A stretch of DNA of 64,000 nt from JAWPMT01 sp965601475 (GTDB lineage Bacteria > Bacteroidota > Bacteroidia > Cytophagales > Cyclobacteriaceae): the NCBI GenBank assembly GCA_965601475.1, contig OZ271832.1, positions 1,798,001 through 1,862,000 of the forward strand, written 5' to 3'. This document shows positions 55,011 to 62,443 of this stretch, in pieces. The notes under the pieces are model-generated. The model had not been told where the DNA came from, made no database searches, and worked only from the letters and a program-made list of their open reading frames with translations. Every line of letters starts with the position of its first letter. Positions within the stretch are counted from its first letter, which is position 1. A program made the position numbers and the translations under genes.

Positions 55011-56687
55011 TTACTCCGGCGTCTTTTCATCCGGCCAGTCCTTTTTGAAGTCAACCCAGTATCGATTGAGGGTCTCCTTCATATCATTGCGCAGCATGAG
55101 AATACCAAAGAGGTTGGGCAGCGTCATTACAGCAATGGTGATCCCGGAGAGCGTCCAAATGATCGTGGTATCCGTAAACGCTGCGAGAAAAAAGGCAACT
55201 ACATACACAATGCGGTAGTAAACCACCGATTTACTACCAAAGAGGAAGGTCATCGCTCGATCACCGTAGTAAGACCATGAGATTGCCGTACTAAATGCAA
55301 AAAGCAACAACCCAATGGACACAATGTATTGCCCCCAGGAACCAAACCAACCACGTTGGAAAGCAATAGCCGTAAGCGGTGCACTGTGCACCAGTGACTT
55401 GCCCATAAAGACGACATCCGTATCTACCGGCTGTCCCGCTGAAATGGGAATTACCCCGGAAAAAGGCTGCCCTTCATAAGTATTGACGCGCACATTCTCT
55501 GCCAACGACCGGGCATGGATGATCGAAATACCTGCAGGTACCTGACCATTTTCGATGCGCAGCTCGCCTTCCACCGTGGGCAAAGAGCTCTGACCACTGA
55601 TGTGGCCGTACAAGGCCGTCTTGCCATCTTCGGTTTGATCGGTGTAAACACCTTGGATAATCGACATGTCCGTGTATTGGAAGGAGTTTTCATGCTTCTC
55701 ATTCCACACCCCCGAAGACAGGAGCACCAAACCTGTAACCGTACAAATGACAATAGTATCAATAAAAGGCTCCAGGATCGCCACGAGTCCTTCCGACACT
55801 GGCTCGTGTCCCTTTGCACTGGCGTGAGCGATCGGTGCACTTCCCTGTCCCGCTTCATTGGAGAACAAACCGCGACCAACACCTTTATTGAAAGCAAAAG
55901 CGATTGAAGCGCCTAAAAATCCGCCCGAAGCAGCAGACCCTGTAAACAGGTCAGCAAAAATCGATACGAATGAAGGAATGATATTGCCCAGATTAGCCAG
56001 AATTACCGCGAAAGCGCCAATGAAATAAATGATCGCCATGGAAGGCACCAGTTTTTCCGTTACCGCAGCTATCCGCTTAATACCACCTATAATCACAAAG
56101 CCCAGCAAAACAGCCAGGACAGCGCCTGTTGCAATTTTGTTGACGCCAAAAGTTGAAAATAGTGAATTGGCTATGCTATTGATCTGCGGCAAGCTACCCG
56201 TACCAAAAGAAGAAAGCACTGTAGCCACCGCGAAGATGGCTGCCAGCCAGCCCATGTTGAGCTTGTTCTTCATATAATACATTGGCCCCCCAGCCATCGT
56301 ACCATCCGCAGCTTTTTCGCGGTATTTGTGCGAAAGCGTTACCTCCACGAATTTCGTACACATACCAAAGGCCGCAGTCATCAACATCCAAAACAATGCA
56401 GCCGGGCCGCCTATATGAACCGCCAATGCCACACCTGCAATGTTCCCTGTACCCACAGTTCCTGATAGTGCCGTTGCCAGCGCCTGAAAGTGCGAGGTAT
56501 CACCCTCATCCCCTTCCTTATCAAACTTGCCCTTGACCACCTTCACCGCAAAACCGAAGTAACGGATCTGCGGAAATCTCAGGTAAACTGTAAAAAACAG
56601 GCCAGTACCCAGCAGCGCGTACGGAAACCAAGCCGAACTACCAATGAAACTGTCAATAAGCGTAAGAAAGTCGTTGAGCTGCTGCAT
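55011..56687 (-). CDS. Alanine/glycine:cation symporter (AGCS family) with extra soluble insert
   Basis: The 558-residue protein has the AGCS signature near the start (QALATALSGTVGTGNIAGVALAV) and the late block FNKGVGRGLFSNEAGQGSAPIAHA. It is a sodium- or proton-coupled uptake protein for alanine or glycine with about eleven spans. An insert of around 110 residues (about 327-435, beginning GVWNEKHENSF, ending near SLVHSAPLTA) splits the usual sequence and is absent from the roughly 450-residue members. A weak GC-rich hairpin overlaps the 3' end. Confidence 0.92.
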   Translation of the reverse strand: MQQLNDFLTLIDSFIGSSAWFPYALLGTGLFFTVYLRFPQIRYFGFAVKVVKGKFDKEGDEGDTSHFQALATALSGTVGTGNIAGVALAVHIGGPAALFWMLMTAAFGMCTKFVEVTLSHKYREKAADGTMAGGPMYYMKNKLNMGWLAAIFAVATVLSSFGTGSLPQINSIANSLFSTFGVNKIATGAVLAVLLGFVIIGGIKRIAAVTEKLVPSMAIIYFIGAFAVILANLGNIIPSFVSIFADLFTGSAASGGFLGASIAFAFNKGVGRGLFSNEAGQGSAPIAHASAKGHEPVSEGLVAILEPFIDTIVICTVTGLVLLSSGVWNEKHENSFQYTDMSIIQGVYTDQTEDGKTALYGHISGQSSLPTVEGELRIENGQVPAGISIIHARSLAENVRVNTYEGQPFSGVIPISAGQPVDTDVVFMGKSLVHSAPLTAIAFQRGWFGSWGQYIVSIGLLLFAFSTAISWSYYGDRAMTFLFGSKSVVYYRIVYVVAFFLAAFTDTTIIWTLSGITIAVMTLPNLFGILMLRNDMKETLNRYWVDFKKDWPDEKTPE

Positions 56688-56799
56688 GAAACGAGGGAAC
56701 TATTTTTTGAATCGGACAAAAATAAGGATTAACACCAATCAGCCAAGGTAAAAGCAAATACCTTCGCCAGCACAACATACTTATTCAAACGGACCCCCA

Positions 56800-57210
56800 A
56801 TGCAAAGAGCAAATCTCAATTCAGGTGCACCCTGGGAAGACATCGTCGGCTACTCCCGCGCCGTCAAAATTGGCGATACCATCGAAATCTCCGGCACTGC
56901 TCCCGTGAAAGATGGCAAAACCTTCGAAGGCAATGCCTACGAACAGACTATTCGTTGCCTCGAGATTATCAAAGAGACCCTCGAAGCCTTTGATGCCACA
57001 TTGCAGGATGTGGTGCGTACCCGCATGTTTGTCACCGACATCTCGAAATGGGAAGAGATTGGCAGGGCCCATGGCGAGTTTTTTGCAGACGTGAAACCAG
57101 CCACCTCCATGGTAGAGGTATCACGTCTCATCGATGATAAGATGGTCGTAGAGATCGAAGCCACTGCCGTCACTTCCAAGTGGAACGTGGTCCAGAATTA
57201 CTTGAAGTGA
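56800..57210 (+). CDS. RidA/YjgF family protein
   Basis: The 136-residue protein has the Rid pattern: YSRAVKIGDTIEISGTAPV, YEQTIRCLEIIKETLEAFDATLQDVVRTRMFVTDIS, and the end KPATSMVEVSRLIDDKMVVEIEATAV. The arginine in VRTRMFV and the C-terminal glutamate are family catalytic positions. It would hydrolyse reactive imines/enamines from PLP enzymes. It stands alone, divergent from the symporter gene. Confidence 0.9.
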   Translation: MQRANLNSGAPWEDIVGYSRAVKIGDTIEISGTAPVKDGKTFEGNAYEQTIRCLEIIKETLEAFDATLQDVVRTRMFVTDISKWEEIGRAHGEFFADVKPATSMVEVSRLIDDKMVVEIEATAVTSKWNVVQNYLK

Positions 57211-57224
57211 TAGTTGCGCTTGCT

Positions 57225-57254
57225 CTTCCGGATGTTCCGAAGGGCATCCGGAAG
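57225..57254 (+). terminator. Hairpin after the RidA gene
   Basis: A perfect 10-bp stem (CTTCCGGATG / CATCCGGAAG) with a 10-base loop lies 15 bp after the stop; the following T-run is weak (TTTAGA). Confidence 0.65.
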
Positions 57255-57307
57255 TTTAGATACCTGAGGATTTTCAATCCGTTTCCCATTAACCGATTCT
57301 TGTGCTT

Positions 57308-57395
57308 GGAGATCTAAGATCTCCTCTCATCAGCGCTTCGAGAACCTCAGCACAGGGCGCTTCTACATGCCCTACGGAACATGTCGAAGAGCACA
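57308..57395. repeat. Short palindrome and REP-like sequence before the repeat array
   Basis: GGAGATCT-A-AGATCTCC forms an 8-bp perfect palindrome at 57308-57324. It is followed by CGCTTCGAGAACCTCAGCAC and a companion ending in ACATGTCGAAGAGCAC. The second part resembles a common intergenic element family with a TTCGACAAGCTCAG core, recalled from other genomes and not checked here. Confidence 0.4.
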
Positions 57396-57436
57396 ATTCC
57401 TTAGTCCTTAGTATGAAATATGCATCCTCCATTCCG

Positions 57437-58551
57437 CCATTTCGAGGCACGAGAAATCCCTCTTGATCGTAAGGCAATCATTATGAGGAAGATCCCCCGG
57501 GCTGGGCGCCTTCTGACGTCGGGATGACACAGCGATTCATATTTCGGTAATTGTCACAACAAACCCTACCTGTCATTTCGAAGCCAGGAGAAATCTTTCC
57601 TAAGCATAAGCCATTTACCCGCAAGGGAGGACACATAGGTTTCTATTCCAGTAATTGTCACAACAAGTCTCGTTGTCATTTCGAGGTACGAGAAATCTTT
57701 CTTGATCGTAAGGCAATCGTCACAAGGAAGATCCCTCCGTCCGTCGGGATGACACAGCGATTCATATTTCGGTAATTGTAACAACAAACCCTACCTGTCA
57801 TTTCGAGGATAGGAGAAATCTTTCATTAAGCGTAAGCCACTTACCCGCAAGGGATGACACATAGGTTCCTATTTCAGTAATTGTCACAACAAGTCTCGTT
57901 GTCATTTCGAGGTACGAGAAATCTTTCTTCTAACATTCGTCAATCGTCACAAGGAAGATCTCTCCGTCCGTCGGGATGACACAGCGATTCATATTTCGGT
58001 AATTGTAACAACAAACCCTACCTGTCATTTCGACGATAGGAGAAATCTTTCTTGAAGCGTAGGCCACTTACCCACAAGGGATAACACATAGGTTTCTATT
58101 CCAGTAATTGTCACAACAAGCCTCGTTGTCATTTCGAGGTACGAGAAATCTTTCTTCTAACATTCGTCAATCATCACAAGGAAGATCCCTCCGTCCGTCG
58201 GGATGACACAGCGATTCATATTTCGGTAATTGTCACAACAAACCCTACCCGTCAATTCGACGATAGGAGAAATCTTTCTTTAAGCGTAAGCCATTTACCC
58301 GCAAGGGATGACACATAGGTTTCTATTTCAGTAATTGCCACAACAAGCCTCGTTGCCATTTCGAGGTACGAGAAATCTTTCTTGATCGTAAGGCAATCGT
58401 CATAAGGAAGATCCCTCCGTCCGTCGGGATGACACAGCGATTCATATTTCGGTAATTGTAACAACAAACCCTACCTGTCATTTCGACGATAGGAGAAATC
58501 TTTCTTGATCGTAAGGCAATCGTCACAAGGAAGATCCCTCCGTCCGTCAGG
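57437..58551. repeat. Left part of the GTCATTTCGA tandem repeat array
   Basis: Two half-units alternate. Unit A (about 80 bp) runs from GTCATTTCGAGGTACGAG to TCGGGATGACA; its ends are an imperfect inverted repeat. Unit B (about 65 bp) runs from GTCATTTCGACGATAGG to AAGGGATGACACA. Unit A starts at 57437 (degenerate, longer), 57675, 57901, 58128 and 58355; unit B at 57572, 57797, 58024, 58251 and 58477. The period is 225-227 bp. Two spacers with AATTGTAACAAC/AATTGTCACAAC join them. The last copy, at 58477, has a B-type head and an A-type tail and ends in the GIY-YIG gene's start. Confidence 0.95.
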
Positions 58552-58902
58552 ATGACAACCAAAAGCAAGAAGTCCGCTAATTTCATAGTTCACCTGAGAG
58601 ATACAAGTTTGAGCCATAACTACTTTGTCTACATAACTACCAATCCTGCCAGGGAGATCTTGTACGTGGGAGTCACAAACGACATAGGCTCCAGGATTCA
58701 GCAGCATTTCGAGGAACGCGGAGACCGCCGCACCTTCGCCGGTAGATACTACTGCTACAATCTCATTTATTTCGAACGCTTTCAATACATTCAACACGCT
58801 ATCGATCGGGAAGAAGAAATCAAGAAATGGAGAAGGTCTAAGAAAGAAGAGCTGATCAAAACGGTGAATCCAAGATGGGAATTCCTGAGTTCTTTCGAAT
58901 AG
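58552..58902 (+). CDS. GIY-YIG nuclease family protein inside the repeat array
   Basis: The 116-residue protein is a single-domain GIY-YIG nuclease of the small UvrC-N/YhbQ-like group. It shows NYFVYITTN (about 23-31), ILYVGVTNDIGSRIQQHF with the conserved arginine Arg48, YNLIYFERF with candidate catalytic Glu75, DREEEIKKWRRSKKEELI, and Asn106 in VNPRWE. The ATG lies in the terminal GGATGACA of the preceding repeat unit and is the only Met in the protein. A TTG at 58609, four residues before the conserved core, is an alternative. After the stop a new repeat begins within 21 bp. It could act on the repeats; that is a hypothesis. Confidence 0.85.
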   Translation: MTTKSKKSANFIVHLRDTSLSHNYFVYITTNPAREILYVGVTNDIGSRIQQHFEERGDRRTFAGRYYCYNLIYFERFQYIQHAIDREEEIKKWRRSKKEELIKTVNPRWEFLSSFE

Positions 58903-58922
58903 CTATATCCATTCTCGATTTT

Positions 58923-59200
58923 GTCATTTCGACGATAGGAGAAATCTTTCTTGAAGCGTAGGCCACTTACCCACAAGGGATAACACACAGGTTTCTATTT
59001 CAGTAATTACCACAACAAGCCTCGTTGTCATTTCGAGGCACGAGAAATCTTTCTTGATCGTAAGGCAATCGTCACAAGGAAGATCCCTCCGTCCGTCGGG
59101 ATGACACATAGGCCTATTTTGTCAGAAAGAATTTTGCCAACAACCCCTGTCATGTCAACGCCAGGAGAAATCTTCCTTGAGTATAGGCGATCGTCATTTC
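58923..59200. repeat. Right part of the GTCATTTCGA repeat array
   Basis: A B-type unit starts at 58923 and an A-type unit at 59027, which ends at TCGGGATGACACA near 59106. Beyond lies a degenerate copy (GTCATGTCAACGCCAGGAGAAATC, from about 59149) and then a last GTCATTTCAAAAC. No reading frame is supported here. Confidence 0.93.
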
Positions 59201-59231
59201 AAAACAGGGACACTAATTATCCAAAGGCCAA

Positions 59232-60443
59232 TCATCCCAAACCCACCAACTCTTCCACCGCATCAAAAGCCGATAGAGCAGCGCCATGTACCGTGGCGAT
59301 GATGCCGTCACTGGGAGCGTAGGTCTCCCCAGCGAAGTAAAGCCGGTCATCTACAGATGCCCTCAATGCATCTCTCCGTCCATAGGACCGGTAGTGGGAA
59401 TAGGAGCCCTCAATGAAAGGCTCCGCTGACCAGTTTTGAATGACGTGGTCCTGATAGTATCTCGAGGCTGCACCATCGAAGATCATGTCCAGTTCATCCA
59501 TCAACTCAGCAAGGACTTCCGGCTCACTGCCTCTACTCGTATACCGCGTTGCTGGCTCCCCCACGGCAAATAAGGCCAGCACATGGTCCCGGGACCCCTT
59601 TCGGAAGGCGGCATCATAGATGGTCTTCTCTCCATCATCTACATTGATCAGGTTGCTGATGACACCCCCATCGAACAACATATCAGGATAAAAACGATCC
59701 GACATCCTCAGAAATACCTTCAGCCCATCCGGCATGTCCACGGTATCAAATGCATTGACTTTAGAATTGGGTAGCGGCGGATCAAACTGTATCTGCCCAC
59801 GCTTCAAGACAGTCAGTGGTACGGTAAGGACCAACCGATCTGCTGTATACGTCGTACCATTCACCGTTGTGGCAACTACCTCCGATCCTCCATATTCGAC
59901 AGTGGCAATCACCTCATTGTATCGGATTCGATCTTCGATGCCAGGCAAGATGAAATCATTGAAAAAGTCGAACCAGGTAGTTCGCTTGAATTTGTACTCG
60001 CTGTAGAAATTTGAGAAGACATTGCGCTTGCGCAGCTTTCCATCCTTCCATATGCTGATTTCCTTCGGACTGTACTTGATGAACTCAATGTTGGCGTCAG
60101 CCTCCGGGTCATTGAGGATCTCTGCCAATATTGTGGGTTCCGTATGTATCCATTCTGCACCAAGGTCTATGGGAAAGTCCGCGAAGCCATAGTTGGCCTT
60201 TACACGACCTCCTGGAGTCGCGGAGGCCTCAAGTAGTTGAAAATCGATCCCATGTTGCCTCAGCAAGTGCGCGGCCGTCAAACCTGCAGCCCCGGCGCCC
60301 ACCACTAGTACGCTCCCATCAAAATTGACATCAAAACGCTGACCAATGCTGAGGTCTTCACCACAAGCAGACAGCACCGATGGCATAAAAGATGTACCCA
60401 ATCCGGCCATTGCCGCCTTTGTTAAAAACTCCTTTCGTGTCAT
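59232..60443 (-). CDS. Flavin-dependent amine oxidase family protein, exported
   Basis: The 403-residue protein has an N-terminal leader (TRKEFLTKAAMAGLGTSFMPSVLSAC) that looks like a Tat or lipoprotein signal. The FAD domain follows: VLVVGAGAAGLTAAHLLRQHG, LLEASATPGGRVKANYGFADFPIDLGAEWIH, and the C-terminal LYFAGETYAPSDGIIATVHGAALSAFDAV. It likely oxidises an amine or amino acid with oxygen in the periplasm. The substrate is not defined. Its start overlaps the stop of the upstream small gene by 4 bp. Confidence 0.9.
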   Translation of the reverse strand: MTRKEFLTKAAMAGLGTSFMPSVLSACGEDLSIGQRFDVNFDGSVLVVGAGAAGLTAAHLLRQHGIDFQLLEASATPGGRVKANYGFADFPIDLGAEWIHTEPTILAEILNDPEADANIEFIKYSPKEISIWKDGKLRKRNVFSNFYSEYKFKRTTWFDFFNDFILPGIEDRIRYNEVIATVEYGGSEVVATTVNGTTYTADRLVLTVPLTVLKRGQIQFDPPLPNSKVNAFDTVDMPDGLKVFLRMSDRFYPDMLFDGGVISNLINVDDGEKTIYDAAFRKGSRDHVLALFAVGEPATRYTSRGSEPEVLAELMDELDMIFDGAASRYYQDHVIQNWSAEPFIEGSYSHYRSYGRRDALRASVDDRLYFAGETYAPSDGIIATVHGAALSAFDAVEELVGLG

Positions 60444-61000
60444 AATCCATCAATTTTGAAGGTGAGACCAACTCCGGCAAATACCATGGCCCGCCGTTGC
60501 TCTCGGCCAGAAAACCTGAGCCCGTAAGAAAAACGTCCATACCATCCCAATATTGGCGACAGTCGACCTGACATGCGGTAACCGCATTGGGTAAGAAAAA
60601 ATGAATGCTGCTCCCGACGTTCATTAACGATTGATCCTGAGCCCAAATTGACGGACCCTTCCAGCAACTCCGATTCTCGCAAATACCCCGCCCGTAAAGA
60701 GAGCCTATGTGCGAGTTTTTTTCCATGTCTAGCGATCCCTACATAGCCATCGGCCAGGAAACTCCGATGAACATCAACTTGTGCGAAGTAACCAGCACCT
60801 CCACCAAACCTCAATTGAAGTTTGGGCTGACCCAGGAGCGTGTCCTGAAGCACGAAGTCCGCATTCAGCTCAACTCCGGGTTGCACAACAACCTGTCCCA
60901 GGTACCCCAGGCTTAACTCCTGAGCCTGAGCATGGACAATGCCGCAGAGCATGAAAACAACGAGTAGCGACTTATGGAAAATTCTGAATAATGGTTGCAC
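60440..61000 (-). CDS. Small outer-membrane-type protein, unknown function
   Basis: The protein is up to 186 residues from a GTG start. The signal peptide is LLVVFMLCGIVHAQAQ. The mature part has alternating strands (LSLGYLGQVVVQPGVELNADFVLQ, LQLRFGGGAGYFAQVDVHRS, LSLRAGYLRESELLEG, GWYGRFSYGLRFSG, MVFAGVGLTFKI), fitting a small beta-barrel. It is translationally coupled to the amine oxidase. The family is not recognised. Confidence 0.7.
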   Translation of the reverse strand: MQPLFRIFHKSLLVVFMLCGIVHAQAQELSLGYLGQVVVQPGVELNADFVLQDTLLGQPKLQLRFGGGAGYFAQVDVHRSFLADGYVGIARHGKKLAHRLSLRAGYLRESELLEGSVNLGSGSIVNERREQHSFFLTQCGYRMSGRLSPILGWYGRFSYGLRFSGREQRRAMVFAGVGLTFKIDGL

Positions 61001-61141
61001 TTTGTAGCATTATACAAAAGACCAGCCAAAAACCCGAACAGATTTGTCATTTGGAATAGCCGGCAATACGCGCAAGTAGCGACCCTCTGACGCTCAGATG
61101 TATACCCTATGCACGCTCCTAAGCCCCTAGCATGCCATTTC

Positions 61142-61345
61142 ACGCGTGAAACACGTCTCCCAGATGCCAGGAATGTCGCTGCATGCATGAAACACGATTC
61201 CTGGAATACAGATAAGCTGTCGCACCCATGAAACACCGTTTCCGGTAAGCCAGGAATGCCGTAACATGCGTGAAACACCATTCCCAGGCCCCAGGCAAGG
61301 CCAAACATCCATGAAACACACTTCTTAAGACCTTCGAAAATCGTT
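61142..61345. repeat. 41-bp minisatellite with TGAAACAC core
   Basis: TGAAACAC occurs at 61147, 61188, 61229, 61271 and 61312, a spacing of 41, 41, 42 and 41 bp. The bases before it follow CA(T/C)(G/C)C(G/A), and the rest of each unit is a diverged copy of a CCAGGAATG-containing spacer. The period is not a multiple of three and no frame continues, so it is non-coding. It lies in an otherwise featureless gap of about 500 bp. Confidence 0.85.
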
Positions 61346-61502
61346 TCACCCAAAAAAACAAAACAGTCCGTTTGACAACAATTGATAATAAAGTGAATTT
61401 TATTCCTTTTTTCGCTTTACATAGCATTGAATCTGTAATACTTATTATTCCAAAGTATTGAGAGGATGGAACATACTATTTTTGAAGATTAATCCTGTTA
61501 CA

Positions 61503-61961
61503 ATGACGAAAATCAGAGCAGCGCAACCTTCGGACCTACCACAACTCCTCGACTTGTGTGAGGCCCATGCGGAATTCGAAAAGGCCACCTATTCCCGAGA
61601 AGGGAAATCGGAAAAACTTACCAAGGCATTGTTTGAGGATCAGCAACTGAAGTGTGTAGTCGCCGAGGAGAACGAGAATCTGATCGGATATGCTTCTTTC
61701 ATTCCGCAGTTCGCCACCTGGGAGGCTGAGTACTATCTATACATGGACTGTCTATACCTCAGTGAGGCATCACGTGGCAAAGGATTAGGCAGATCCCTCA
61801 TGCAATATGTTTGGGACTATGCTGTAGAGGCGGGCATCTCGGAAATCCAGTGGCAAACCCCGGACTTCAATGTCAATGCCATCGAATTCTACAAAAAACT
61901 GGGCGCTGTTTCGAAGAAGAAGGAACGCTTTTTCTGGTCCATCAATTCAGAGCCATCATGA
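61503..61961 (+). CDS. GNAT family N-acetyltransferase
   Basis: The protein is about 152 residues from MTKIRAAQPSDLPQLLDLCEAHAEFEK. The acetyl-CoA binding loop is LSEASRGKGLGRSLMQYV, with the Q/R-x-x-G-x-G pattern, and the C-terminal part is NVNAIEFYKKLGAVSKKKERF. The acceptor is unknown. The stop overlaps the start of the next gene in ATGA. Confidence 0.92.
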   Translation: MTKIRAAQPSDLPQLLDLCEAHAEFEKATYSREGKSEKLTKALFEDQQLKCVVAEENENLIGYASFIPQFATWEAEYYLYMDCLYLSEASRGKGLGRSLMQYVWDYAVEAGISEIQWQTPDFNVNAIEFYKKLGAVSKKKERFFWSINSEPS

Positions 61962-62422
61962 CATCACAAAATGAGTTTCGTCCATACAAAAGCCGCAAAA
62001 TTGATTTCCTTGAAACACAAAGCGTGGGAGACTGGAAGGTGAAAACCTACACCATAACCAGTCGTGGCCAATTTGAATCAACACCCCAACTGGAAATGGC
62101 CAAAAAAGAGCTGCCAGACATGCTGAGCATCGCTGAACAACACCACGGATATGCCTTTCTTATTGTACATGAAGCCACCGACGGATTATGGATCCTCCTC
62201 AACTGGTGGACTGGAAAAGAAATGCTACGAACCCTCACCTATCACATCGGCCCTGGTTCCAGCAATATGGTAGCTCTTCCTCCCGCTGGTTCAATGGCGT
62301 GCGTTTGGGAAATGAAAGTCATTTGCTTCGAAAGGGAACTGTGGTTAGAGAAAATCTTGTTGAATCACACCAATCCCGACTTCGAATCCTACGCAAGGAC
62401 GGGACTAAGTGCCATGATCTGA
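61958..62422 (+). CDS. Conserved-looking protein coupled to the GNAT enzyme, unknown function
   Basis: The protein is about 154 residues starting at the ATG that overlaps the GNAT stop by 4 bp. Features include DWKVKTYTITSRGQFES, EQHHGYAFLIVHEATDGLWILLNWWTGKEML and MACVWEMKVICFERELWLEKILL, with several tryptophans and no signal peptide. No family is recognised. Translational coupling suggests a joint task with the acetyltransferase. Confidence 0.75.
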   Translation: MTSQNEFRPYKSRKIDFLETQSVGDWKVKTYTITSRGQFESTPQLEMAKKELPDMLSIAEQHHGYAFLIVHEATDGLWILLNWWTGKEMLRTLTYHIGPGSSNMVALPPAGSMACVWEMKVICFERELWLEKILLNHTNPDFESYARTGLSAMI

Positions 62423-62443
62423 TCATGTGCAGCAATCGATAAA

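Noticed and set aside
57289..59109. Several reading frames of 60-108 codons with CHPDGRRDLP and KKDFSY patterns across the repeat array
   Set aside because: They are translations of the repeat units, repeat with the DNA period and lack any protein family pattern.
57437..59200. Possible CRISPR array or insertion sequence
   Set aside because: Units are about 227 bp with two related halves and no unique spacers, and no transposase is present; only a GIY-YIG nuclease gene is found.
61142..61345. Possible CRISPR array
   Set aside because: The constant part is only about 14 bases, spacers are related to one another, and there are no cas genes.
61127..61427. Reading frames on the minus strand across the 41-bp repeats
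   Set aside because: The repeat period is not a multiple of three and the frames have no conserved composition; they are chance openings.
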